Source: Carex sylvatica
Lineage: Eukaryota; Streptophyta; Magnoliopsida; Poales; Cyperaceae
Assembly: GCA_964058845.1 (NCBI GenBank)
Contig: CAXKVR010000679.1
Coordinates: 1 to 32,100, forward strand
Direction: 5' to 3'
Length of the DNA stretch: 32,100 nucleotides
Of this stretch, positions 1 through 15,090 are shown in pieces. Each line of letters begins with the position of its first letter. Position 1 is the first letter of the stretch. The notes under the pieces were generated by a model. That model saw only the letters and a program-made list of their open reading frames with translations, did no database searches and was not told the origin of the DNA. Position numbers and translations under genes: made by a program.

Positions 1-68
1 AAAATTTGCAAATCTAAAACCATAAACGTCTTCTATGCAATTTTTTTTCAAATGAGATCCATGATGAC
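1..68. repeat. Left arm of a dispersed repeat, interrupted by a hAT insertion
   Basis: This stretch matches the reverse complement of about 30541-30620 with few differences; both contain the ordered blocks AATCTAAAACCA, TCTTCTATG and CAAATGAGATC. The same repeat resumes at 1196 after the inserted element at 69-1195. The copy probably starts outside the window. No coding capacity is visible. Confidence 0.75.
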
Positions 69-1195
69 TAGAGGTGCTATCGGGTCGGGTCCGGGTACTA
101 TTATATTTGGACCCTTACCCTAAAAGTGTTCGGGTCCAAATTTCAATCCATATACTTATTTGTTTCAAATCGGGTCGGGTCCGGATCCAAATACCTATCT
201 ACCCGTAGATATTTCGGGTCTAGTCTTTCGGTTCCGGGTAGATAGATACCCATAACTTGTTTGTGGATTATCGGGTCCGGTTCGGATACGGGGCCGTTTC
301 GGATCCAGAGCAGATATAGGTCACAACTCCAAAGCATTTGAGAAATTATTTACATTTAAATATAATTATAATTTCTTTAACATCTCATATAATAAATCAT
401 TACAATATAAATTAAAACTGCTACAAAATAAAAATTATACTATTAATCTTGTTCATAAATAATAAAATATATCATACTACATAGCAAAATAAAAATAATA
501 ACTCTAAATTATTAGTTATCTATATAAATTAAAAAATACTATCCTATTAATCCTACATATTTGAATTCAGTTTTTTGTTAATAGCTTTTGAATTCAGGAA
601 GATGGAGAGAAATAACTTTTGAAAATAAAATATTGAAGAAGAAATATATTTTTTAGAAAGTAAAATATTGGAGATGACGATTTCATTTTTCTATGGTTCA
701 AAAAAATTTTAAATTTTCATATCAATGAGAGCAATAAATTTTCATTATTATGTAGAGGATATCAAGAAAAAATTGTATTCTTCTATAACAAATAGGTAGG
801 AACATATCAAGGTAAAATTGTATTCTGCTATAAATAATGGAACATATATTATAGCAAATATGTTACTGCTATAAATACCCGAGAATAAATTTGGCATCAT
901 GGCTCCCCACGGCTTATGCATTAATATGCAAAATTGTATTTTTATATTTTAATAGTTATAAATATATATTTTCTCGGGTATTTATACGGGTATCGGGTCG
1001 GGTCCGGTTATGGGTCGGATAATTAAATGAAACCCATATCCTACTCATTACAGTATCGGTTCCTGTTCGGATCCGGGTCGGATATTAAATTATTAATTTT
1101 GTAACCGTACCCATAATTTAACCGCTTATATTTTTTAAACCATATCATATCCAAATTAATCAGATCCGGGTAATCGGGTAAAAGTAGCACCTCTA
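69..1195. mobile_element. Non-autonomous hAT-like transposon, 1127 bp
   Basis: The ends are perfect 11-bp inverted repeats, TAGAGGTGCTA at 69-79 and its reverse complement at 1185-1195. Flanks are ATGATGAC (61-68) and ATGATGAT (1196-1203), an 8-bp target duplication with one mismatch, the length expected for hAT elements. The subterminal 150-200 bp at each end are packed with GGGTCGGGTCC-type motifs, while the centre (350-950) is AT-rich and non-coding. A copy of the host repeat at 30541-30565 lacks the insertion and acts as an empty site. There is no transposase, so mobilisation would need a factor from elsewhere. Superfamily assignment rests on end sequence and duplication length. Confidence 0.85.
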
Positions 1196-1800
1196 ATGAT
1201 GATATACTTTCGGGTTGTCTGTCATGCAAGTATTCATACCTCGTCATGCAAGTATTCATACATCGTCGTGAATACCTTACCGTGTGAGTATTCATACCTC
1301 GTCGTGCAAGTATTCATAACTCATAATGCAAGTGTAAATAATTCATGTCTGAAGTGTTTGTACCTAACATATTTTATCAAAAAAAAATTCATATGACGCT
1401 GGATGACGTCTGAAAATATTAATATTAAGTATTGCAAGTATTTATACATCATCATGCAAGTGTAAATAGTTAAATGTCAAGTGTTAGTAACTAACATAAT
1501 ATATGAAATTTTTATTTTTATTTCCATATGGCACGTAATGATGTATGAAAGTATTAATTTTAAATATTGCAAGTATTCATACTTCGTCATGCAAATGTTA
1601 ATAGTTTATGTATCAAGCGTTTTATCTAAAAGATTTTATCAATAATTTTTTTTCTTATGGCATCAGATGACGTTTGAAAGTACTATGCAAGTATTCATAC
1701 CTCGTAATGTAAGTATTCATACCTCGTAATGTAAGTATTCATACCTCATAATGTAAGTACTCATACCTCATAATGTAAGTACTCATATTTATAACTAAAG
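1196..1800. repeat. Tandem/dispersed repeat with TGCAAGTATTCATAC motifs
   Basis: The motif TGCAAGTATTCATACCTC recurs many times. A larger unit starting near CATATG(G)C at about 1390, 1525 and 1654 (period about 130-135 bp) carries GAAAGTATTAAT, TGCAAGTATT and a CAAGTGT...TAACAT tail in order. The last part (1690-1790) is a short-period array of about 21 bp. The reverse complement of this family occurs at 30361-30790. Small ORFs here are by-products of the repeat. Confidence 0.7.
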
Positions 1801-2046
1801 TATGAATTGTTACGTTAAAAAGTATCTTAATTTAATATTTTTATAAATTACTTTGTTTGGTGCTTAATTCTATTAATATGTAATATGGAAATTATTCACA
1901 CCTGTGTATTTATGTACTAATATTTACGTTGTAGACTATGTTGCATTGATACAGGTACGAATATCGTTACAGATACGATATGGATACGACGATACGATAA
2001 ATTTCAAAAATCTAGAATACAATATAACTATTATATATATATATAT
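1801..2046. other. AT-rich spacer ending in a TA microsatellite
   Basis: No gene or element boundary was recognised. It contains a short run of GATACGATATGGATACGACGA-like near-repeats (about 1960-2000) and ends in a (TA)n tract that abuts the fold-back element at 2047. Confidence 0.5.
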
Positions 2047-2471
2047 AGAGGTTGGCTACTATGCTTATATAAGCATATCCCTACATATGCTTATAACTCA
2101 TTTTTGTGTTTTCAATGTCCAAATGGTCGATCGGAACCGTTCATCTTGTTCTCCATATTAATATGTTCTTGGAGACTAAATTTTATATTTTTCTGAATTT
2201 TTTACTATTTATTAAGCCACTTTGAAAATCGCTGATCCAACGGTGGCTAACAAAACAGTTAAATCAGAAGCCACCGTTGGATCAGAGATTTTCAAATTAG
2301 CTTAATAAATAGTAAACAAATTTAGAAAAATGTAAAATTTAGTCTCCAAGAACATATTAATATGGAGAACAAGATGAACTGTTCCGATCGACCATTTGGA
2401 CATTGAAAACACAAAAATGAGTTATAAGCATATGTAGGGATATGCTTATATAAGCATAGTAGCCAACCTCT
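2047..2471. mobile_element. Fold-back MITE, copy 1 (about 425 bp)
   Basis: The element is an almost complete palindrome: the left arm (2047 to about 2250) reads from AGAGGTTGGCTACTATGC, and the right arm (about 2270-2471) is its reverse complement with few mismatches. A short asymmetric loop lies near 2250-2275. Both sides are (TA)n tracts, so the exact target duplication (TA or longer) cannot be decided. There is no coding capacity. RNA from it would fold into a long hairpin and could be a small-RNA source, which is inference. Confidence 0.85.
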
Positions 2472-2493
2472 ATATATATATATATATATATAT

Positions 2494-2894
2494 AGAGGTT
2501 GGTTACTATGCTTATAACTTATTTTTGTATTTTCAATGTCCAAATGGTCGATCTGAACCGTTAGATATGATCTCTATATTGAAATGTGCTTGGAGACCAA
2601 ATTTTACATTTTTCAGAATTTTTTTTACTATTTATTAAGCCACTTTAAAGATCGCTGATCCAACGGTAACTTCTTATTTTACTGTTTTGTTAAGTCACCG
2701 TTGGATCAGCGATTTTCAAAGTGGCTTAATAAATAGTAAAAAAAATTCAGAAAAATGTAAAATTTGGTCTCCAAGCACATTTCAATATAGAGATCACATC
2801 TAACGGTTCAGATCGACCATTTGAATATTGGAAATACAAAAATGAGTTATAAGCATATGTAGGGATATGCTTATAGCACAGTAGCCAACCCCTC
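2494..2894. mobile_element. Fold-back MITE, copy 2 (about 400 bp)
   Basis: This is a second palindrome of the same family, separated from copy 1 only by a (TA)n tract. It starts AGAGGTTGGTTACTATGC and ends GTAGCCAACCCCT. Arms are about 2494-2670 and 2695-2894, with a loop around TTACTGTTTTGTTAAG. Its terminal segment is shorter than that of copy 1 because the TATAAGCATATCCCTACATA block is missing from the left arm but present on the right. The flanks are TA/CT microsatellite. Confidence 0.83.
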
Positions 2895-3540
2895 TCTCTC
2901 TGTATATATATATAATTTTTTATTATTTTAATTATATTATTAATTTAACACAACGATGCAAACAAAAATTGATAAAATTTGATGATTTTGATATGCTGCT
3001 TGTCACATTTTTTTTAAAGAAATGTCAAGAACTCACCTATATTAAAATTACCAGCAAGTATCCATGTTAAAATCATTGCCAAGTGATTAATCAGATATAA
3101 TCAAGAATAGTCGGCTATAATCGAAAATAATTGGCCGATTAGTCAGAAAAATCTATAACAATTTGGTGACCGCCAATGATTAATAGCGAAATTAATCGGC
3201 ATAAATGGATGTTTTTTACAACATTAATCACAATATGTGAGAAATGATCCATAGGAAAAAATTATTTCAAAAGAAAATTATTGAAAGCAAATCCGGATCA
3301 ACTCAGAACTTTAGATCTAACAGTCGAGCCATGAGAAAGTAAGTAATCAAGGTAGTTGAATATGGATCAATTTCAGCACCTGAATACGAACTAAATCTCT
3401 TCTCGATACTTTCTCTCTCCATTGATTTTTTTGTCATTTTTTGCTTTCATAATCGAATTTGATTGGGACGATGCGCGGAGTGTTGTTGGGTATAAAAAAA
3501 CAGGAATATTCGAGAGTAATTAATCAAGACATATTAGATC
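2895..3540. other. Non-coding AT-rich intergenic DNA
   Basis: No ORF, RNA gene or bounded element could be supported. A cluster of AATCGGC / GGCCGATTA-like words at about 3090-3205 suggests an old degraded repeat, but no ends could be placed. Confidence 0.5.
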
Positions 3541-3729
3541 GGAAAATAAATCTGCTGCGATCCAAAAGGAATTGCAGGTCTCTGTTATTTCAAATCAAAC
3601 CTTTCATTTTGTAAAATACATGAATCTCAATATAAATTATTTTCGTGCATGAATCTCAAAACAAATGAAAAATTGAATTTGGAATTACAGGTCCCTGCAA
3701 TTCCTATGAATCACTGCAGATTTATTTCC
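3541..3729. mobile_element. Short MITE with inverted repeats (about 189 bp)
   Basis: The left end reads GGAAAATAAATCTGCTGCGA, followed by GGAATTGCAGGTCTCTG. The right end is the reverse complement of GGAAATAAATCTGCAGTGAT followed by AGGAATTGCAGGGACCT. The flanks carry ATTAGAT at 3533-3539 and 3730-3736, a 7-bp duplication, or 8 bp with one mismatch. There is no coding content. Related words (GCAGCAGATTTATTTTC) occur at about 28404 and 29193. The superfamily is not certain; a 7-8 bp duplication would fit hAT. Confidence 0.65.
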
Positions 3730-4393
3730 ATTAGATGATTGGATAACGACGACATGAGAATGCGATAATCAATGAAGTTTGGAGCGCACAACTTGATTTC
3801 CTTTTCTTTTTCAAGATTGATCATTTGGACAGATAGAGACAAAATTGGAAGTTAGGAAATTTTTAAAAAATAGAAAGATTGGAGATGAAAGATAGACCGT
3901 TAGTACTGGAGAATATTTGAGGGATTGAAGATAGGAGAAATAAATCTTTATCTTAAAAAAAGGACAGCAGCGTCAGCTCGTTTTCAATTCGACTTCTCCT
4001 CATCCTTTACGCTTCCGATTTCCAAATCCCAATATGTAGGCGCGTCTAACATCACCATCTCTCTTTACGACAATCTTACATTATCCTTAGGATCTTCAAG
4101 GAGTTCAAGCTTTTTATCTTGAACGGTTTCAGATTGGTCCGTAAGTACGAAGGTATACATCTTCTAGTGAAAATTATTTGCTGATTTAGTACGTCACTTG
4201 CTACGGCACTGGAGTCGAATCAGCAAGTGGGTCCTACAATATTTAATCTTAGACGCTGGCACGCTGCTTGCTTTTATCTGTATTCTGTAGTCAGTACTCG
4301 TATTAAGGAAAATAAATTAAGGGATAAATTTTTTAACGGTTAATTTAACGCCAGTTTCCCCATTAATAGGACGATCACCCCAAAGCGAACGAT
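3730..4393 (+). promoter_or_regulatory. Upstream region of the citrate synthase gene
   Basis: This is the non-coding stretch between the MITE and the presumed transcript start. It has an ACGT-core element (TACGTCA, about 4190) typical of bZIP-bound sites and AT-rich stretches (ATAAATTAAGGGATAAATT, about 4310) that could supply a TATA element. A 65-codon ORF at 3925-4122 has no recognisable family and is probably fortuitous. The promoter role is inferred from position only. Confidence 0.35.
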
Positions 4394-4480
4394 CCTTTCT
4401 CACCTTCTCTCCTTTTATTTCCTCAATCTCCTTTGCGATTTCGCTTGAATTCTTTCGAAACACGATCACTTTATTTAACC
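4394..4480 (+). promoter_or_regulatory. Pyrimidine-rich 5' leader of citrate synthase
   Basis: A CT-rich tract (CCTTTCTCACCTTCTCTCC, 4394 onward) directly precedes the start codon, as is common in plant 5' UTRs and initiator regions. An in-frame ATG at 4433 would add 16 residues. The ATG at 4481 lies in a better context (ACCATGG) and puts the peroxisomal signal near the N terminus, so it is preferred. Confidence 0.45.
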
Positions 4481-9931
<5,451 letters not shown>

Positions 9932-9954
9932 CTTGCTTGCAGTTTTCCAAGAGA

Positions 9955-9960
9955 AATAAA
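9955..9960 (+). terminator. Possible CSY poly(A) signal
   Basis: AATAAA occurs 24 bases after the stop codon in an AT-rich setting, and another AATAAA-like word lies at about 9985. Plant poly(A) signals are weakly conserved, so the actual cleavage site is not determined. Confidence 0.35.
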
Positions 9961-10152
9961 TAATTAGGACATGTTGATAAGAGAAAAATAAATTTGAAGG
10001 ACATGCTAATAAAGATACGGCATTTTTTCTGCCAAAATATAATAATAATTGTATTGTTGCACTTGCATGACTCGAATTTTAGATGGACCCATGTATTTAT
10101 TTAAATTACTAAAATGAGGAAAAATGTTTAATTCAAAAATAAAGGTAACCAC

Positions 10153-10578
10153 TTGGTTTTTTTTTTCCCCTACTTGTATGCATTTATTTATTACGGAGGG
10201 AAACATGACTCAACAAAATGGAAAGGGACGGCCCAGATTTACTCTCAGCTGGTGCCTATTCGGGATGACTCAAGGGGCCAGTATTATTTGTGCTTTGAGA
10301 TTCGTGCCAACTTAAAAGACGGATCCTGGACCGTTCGTTTCAATTGTACTCAGGCAGGCAACCTGAGGGGATGTGAATTCGGGGAACGTAGCAAATTTTG
10401 CTTGACGCGGCAAAACGCAAATTGCCATCTTTGGCGCAAAGCGGCACCGCTAGCCCATAAAATTGGCCCAACCTGTTTTCACAAGGCATCAGTTGAGACG
10501 CAGGATTATTGTAGACTCCTATCTTTTTGCTCGAGAAAATTGTGCAACTATGCTGATTGTTTTGTTCGAAATGTATAA
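10153..10578 (+). CDS. Unrecognised 141-codon ORF, possible gene fragment
   Basis: No family is recognised. The middle and end (from about 10195) are clearly richer in G+C than the surroundings and encode a mixed, non-repetitive protein with several cysteines, for example SRGQYYLCFEI and FNCTQAGNLRGCEF. The first residues come from a T-rich run and are unlikely to be genuine N-terminal sequence. It could be the tail exon of a truncated gene, a captured fragment, or chance. An overlapping ORF in another frame (10124-10315) weakens the case. No promoter is evident. Confidence 0.2.
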   Translation: MVFFFPYLYAFIYYGGKHDSTKWKGTAQIYSQLVPIRDDSRGQYYLCFEIRANLKDGSWTVRFNCTQAGNLRGCEFGERSKFCLTRQNANCHLWRKAAPLAHKIGPTCFHKASVETQDYCRLLSFCSRKLCNYADCFVRNV

Positions 10579-11729
10579 TAAAGAACTATCAATTCTACAT
10601 GACTACAACATTAAGTCTGATTCTTAAGCTGTCTGCAATCGCAACTGTATGTCATAACTTGTGGCTGGTCACGTGTAAAGCGGCAAGGATCAATAGTAGT
10701 TGACTGCATATTGATAAAAATCCAGGAATGAGATTCTAAAAACATTTTGAATTTGCAATATTTAAGGATTTATTTTGAAAATTAAGGTTCAAGAGGTAAT
10801 AAATTCAAATCAATCCATATTCAAAGGAAAATGATCAAGGGTTGAGTCAGAAAATAAGATAGAATGGACAAAATTTTCAGAATAGAACATAATTGTTTTA
10901 TTATTTTAAACACAAGAATATTTTTTATAATTTCTCTGAAAAAAATGACAAAAGAAGCATATTTTAGGTTGGACCAAGAGTAGACAACTGCTCTGCCACT
11001 GAAAATGATTTGTTTTCACCCATAGGTTTTATTTGATTTATGAAAATGCAAGTCCTTGCTTGCATCATCGTTCTGCTGATTAGGTTTTCTTTGATTTGTC
11101 AAAATCTAGGTCCTTGACTTGATTCCTTGGTCAGTTGGTCCTATATTTTTATTTTTAATTTTAATTTATCCTGCTTAAGCCCATCTGGAATGGGCTCAAG
11201 GCTATTGGGTTGGAATAGCAGAAGAGTCCAGTCTTTAGTCTTTACTATTCTAAAATGCTATTTTGTGTTTGGCATCGGATTTCAAGCGGAGTAGCGTACT
11301 TATCCAATGTTTGTCTTCCAATGCTAGGGGATTGTTTCCAATTTCAGCTCTAATAAGCTCTTTTCTTTCCCTTTTTCTGAGAGAAATAAACTCTTCTTCC
11401 ATGGGAGCAGGTTTGATGTTTATTGGATTTACTTTTAGGTCTAATGGGTTCCATAACCATTTGATTTGTTTCAAGATCTGTACGCACGACATTCAATGCA
11501 AGTGTGCACAAATATTAAAGCTGAGGACGCAGATTTTAAAGCAAATTGGACTGTCCTAAAACCCATTGCACCTAAAGTAGATTCAATAGACATCAGAACT
11601 ACTCCTAAGTCTTCTTCTATATAGGAAAATTCAACTAGTTTGATCATATTAATACACATTCTTGGTTCTTGACAAGTATCATTCTTACGAGAAAATATAT
11701 TCGTTCTTCTACCAGATCATTTTTTTTTA

Positions 11730-11850
11730 GGGAAAATTGTGAGATTGCCACTCCAAAACTGTGAAAATGTGAAAATGCCATCCCGAATTTTGAAATTGGG
11801 AAAATGTCACTCCAAACTTCAACAATTGTGAAAATGCCATTATGGCTATA
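11730..11850. repeat. Left terminal inverted repeat of MULE 1
   Basis: The reverse complement is at about 18525-18646. Within the arm the phrase AAAATG(C/T)CA(C/T)(T/C)CC recurs about every 35-40 bp, so each end has an internal ladder of similar words, a layout expected of transposase binding sites (inference). Confidence 0.9.
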
Positions 11851-13342
11851 TTCTTATACTATTTTTATTAATAATTAATTGAAAAATACTATTGTAGTAT
11901 ACGTATTTTTGTAATTCCAATTTTATCCTTCATACAATTAAAAGACTATTCTTATTGACACCGTAACCTCCAGTTCATACCATTCCACTGATCAACGAAG
12001 AAGACGCGAGTTCACAGGTGCTTGCGATTCCTCCTCCCTACTCACCGTCGCCTCCTCCTCCTCCCTAATCGCCGCCGCCGCCTCCTCCTCCTCCTCCCAC
12101 CTCCTCCTCCTCCCGTCTCCTCCTACCCAGCAGATCGGTTTGAATCTGAGACAACCTGAAAATTAGTCTCGCAGTTTAGGCCTAATCGCCTCCTCCATTT
12201 TTGTGATTTTGTGTATGAAATTTTTCAAATTTTTGACAGGAGCTCTACGCCTCCTCCATTTTTGAAATTTTTGTATTAACCCTAATCTCCTCCTCCAGTT
12301 TAGGCCTTATTAGTTACAGCTCAAATTAAATTTTTTGACAAGAGCTCTTTGAGGTAGAAATCGCAGCTACTAAATTTTTTATTTCTCAACTCCTTGATAT
12401 GAAAGGATATATGTTCTACATGTATTCCGTAAATTTAGTGTTCAATTCAATCGTATTTTAGTTCTAATTAAGTAGTCATCGGCCAGTTTTAGTTGTTAGG
12501 AAAGATATAGGAGGAAATAAATGCAAAGTGTGTGCTTGAGGAAATTATACAAGGCATAAAGAGGGTCTGGACCAAAAAATTGAGGATCTGTACTAAAATC
12601 TCTTAGAGCTTTTGCACAACTTAAAAATTCAACGAAAATACGACTGATCAATATTCCTTCCAATTCTAATTTCACTATATTTCTGGAAAACAACCTTATC
12701 AGTTTCTTCTAATTTGCATTTACAATAATGGCATTTACAATATGACATGGCCAGGATGATTGAATTTTTTTTCTTTATCAAAACAGGAATAACTTTCATA
12801 TATATGATTAATGTTTCTCTCCTCTGAGCCCTTTGAAATAAACTAGTAATATATCACATAGTTCCAAATTTCATTTCATGAATTCTGTTTTCGGACAACA
12901 AGATGAACAAAGAAATTTTAAACTAATAGTAGCATCGCAGATTTCCTAAAAAAAAAAACAGTAGCATCGCAGACAATGTTTGCGGTATACATACAGAGTC
13001 AGAGGACTTTGTTTTATTTTGGTGCTGGGAAAGGAACTCTCTCTCTCTATATATATATATATTACTACTGTTAGATATTTCCTATATTTGTGCTGCTTAA
13101 GAGATGGTTAAATGAGAGATGCCAATTAATTTACTATGTGTTTAACCAAATTTACAGCAGTTGGAAAACTACAATAGCTATGTGCTATATACTTTCATAT
13201 ATTTCAAGTTTTTAACTACTTTGGAGTATGCCCTTTTTGTGTATGGAACTAGTGTATCGCAAATAACTTGTTGATATCAAGATAGTGTTTTTGACAGGAG
13301 CTCTCATGCCATTAATTAGTTACAAACCAGCCGAGTGACAGT
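11851..13342. other. MULE 1 left interior, including a (TCC)n tract
   Basis: This non-coding DNA lies between the left terminal repeat and the GRF gene. It includes a C-rich (CTC/CTCCTC)n and GCCGCC microsatellite at about 12030-12125, resembling a plant 5' UTR, and a later duplicated word CAGTAGCATCGCAGA (about 12930 and 12960). By position it probably supplies the promoter and leader of the GRF gene. A short ORF on the minus strand at 12496-12693 is not supported by anything else. Confidence 0.5.
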
Positions 13343-13969
13343 ATGTTGCCAATTGTGCAATGCCCGAATTGCGGGATAGATGTGAAGAGACTTGTGAGCA
13401 GTACCACAGCAAATCCACAAAGAGTATTCTACAGATGCGTAAACAACAAAAAGGTACTGGATTTTTGACAAATTATTTCTAGGTTTTACAATGTGCCCAA
13501 TACAAATTATTTCTAGGTTTCCAAGTTACACATTTTAGATAACTGTAGACTAAGAAAAAAAGGTTACAAATCAGAAAATGAAAGTACCAGTATTTGTTCA
13601 AAATGGCAGAAATTCTGAACAAGTCAGCATAAACCACTTCCATGTTGAAGAAGTATCTATGCTTTTCATATATTATTATAATTAATACTGATAAAATTTT
13701 ATTTTTTGTTCATTTTGCAGAAGTCATTTTCGTGCAAGTTCTGGATGTGGGAAGAGGACTACGAGGCATATCTTCGTGAAACTAGAGTTGTAGGCATGCA
13801 GAGTGATCCCGAGCATGACCTATCCAAAGGCGCTCGATTTGATAATGAGATTAGAAAATTGAAGAAACAAATCTCCAAAATTATTGCATTAGCAGAGAAG
13901 ATAATAATTCTTCTTGTTATAAATATTGTTGTGATGATTAGTATTTTAATTGTAATTATGTGCAAGTAG
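13343..13969 (+). CDS. GRF-type zinc-finger protein with C-terminal membrane anchor
   Basis: Two exons, 13343-13453 and 13721-13969, joined by a GT-AG intron in phase 0, give 119 aa. The N-terminal half is a GRF zinc finger: Cys7-x2-Cys10, the NPQRVFYRC stretch with Cys32, then Cys42 followed by KFWMW. GRF fingers bind nucleic acid in nucleases and topoisomerases, and in plants they often occur as small stand-alone proteins. Residues about 80-95 (EIRKLKKQISKI) look like a short coiled coil. The C terminus is a strongly hydrophobic segment (IIILLVINIVVMISILIVIM) ending CK, suggesting a tail anchor. The gene sits inside MULE 1, convergent with the transposase, in the place mudrB occupies in MuDR. 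The frame is intact, unlike the transposase. Its role in transposition is unknown. Confidence 0.8.
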
Positions 13970-15090
13970 TATTAGGAGGTGTTTCTAATTTTTAGAACTT
14001 TTGTGGACTTTAATGCTTAATTGCATGTTTTTGGTAACGTTTGTGGATTTTAGTAGATGTTGGTTGGAGTAATTGTGTGAATGAGGCACATCCATTATGT
14101 GGTTGGAGTAATACTTAATTAGTTGGGAGTAATTGTGGTTGGAGTAATACTTAATTAGTTGGCACACATCTATGAAACTTATGTAGTTGGAGTAATACTT
14201 ATGTAGTTGGACTTTAATGCTTAATTCATTTGTTTCTATAATAGCGTGAAAAAATCTCTCTCTATCTCTCTGTTACAATCTAGATCATGGGCATGATTTA
14301 TTTTTCTTTTGATGTGTAAATACATCATGGTTGTGGCCGTATTTGTTGCAATCTCTCTATATCTCTATGTCAAAATTTGCAATAAGAGATCCATCATTTC
14401 AAAATACGTACCACCTTGTACCAGTCCAACGTTTTATATCTGTGTCACCGAAAATTCTTTACCCTTTCCTCGTGACTTATAATTTCTGACAATGTGTAGT
14501 ATTTATGCACCTCAAATTTTACAAGCTAACAAATATTACAAGCTGAAGTGATCACAATAGTTGAAGTGTAAAAATTGAAACAAATATTACACGCTAACAA
14601 CAAATTATCCAGCATGAGCCAACAAATAGTTGAATTGTTAATATTACTGGAAGAGCCATTCGGATCCATACAAGCTAACAACAAATGACCCAGCATTCAT
14701 CAAAGAAATAAAATATAGAAATCATAAATACTTCTTGCAAGAATTAAAATATAGAAAGCATAAACCTCTACACTATAAGAGCATACATAATGCAAGATAA
14801 ATATTACAATCTTGTAAAATAACCCATGATAAATATTACAATCTTGCAACCAACTAAAATACACAAGTCTGACAACCAACTATTACACTTTTGCAAATAA
14901 GTCCACAAAAGCTGAGTTAGAGCAGTGCCTGACAAAAGACCATCAGCATACTTATTAAACCAGAAAAGTTAATTCTTCACTCACTGTCAGAGATAGAGCA
15001 AGAAGAAAACCTTTAGAAATTCTATCACTTTGTTTTACCATTATTTCCCAAACCTTCTAATATACCTGTGCCATGTAGATGAATCTTCCG
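13970..15090. other. MULE 1 central spacer between convergent genes
   Basis: This non-coding sequence separates the 3' ends of the GRF gene and the transposase gene. It contains a short-period array built on GTTGGAGTAATACTTAATTAG (about 14050-14215), CT-rich runs (about 14250 and 14350), and AACAAATATTACAAGCTAAC-like near-repeats (about 14515-14640). The last part should hold the transposase 3' UTR. No further gene is visible. Confidence 0.55.

Larger units (their letters stand above)
9932..11729. other. Intergenic region downstream of CSY
   Basis: It contains the presumed CSY 3' UTR and one unrecognised ORF (10153-10578). The remainder is AT-rich sequence with only fortuitous short ORFs on both strands (for example around 11250-11560). 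No repeat boundary or RNA gene was identified. Confidence 0.5.

Noticed and set aside
1690..1790. Short direct repeats resembling a CRISPR array
   Set aside because: The repeats are contiguous with no unique spacers of constant length, and the genome is a plant nuclear one.
3925..4122. 65-codon ORF upstream of CSY
   Set aside because: It has no recognisable domain and low-complexity Ser-rich content, and it lies in the promoter region. It is likely fortuitous.
4433..4480. Upstream in-frame ATG for CSY
   Set aside because: It would add 16 residues before the PTS2-like signal and has a poor start context compared with ACCATGG at 4481.
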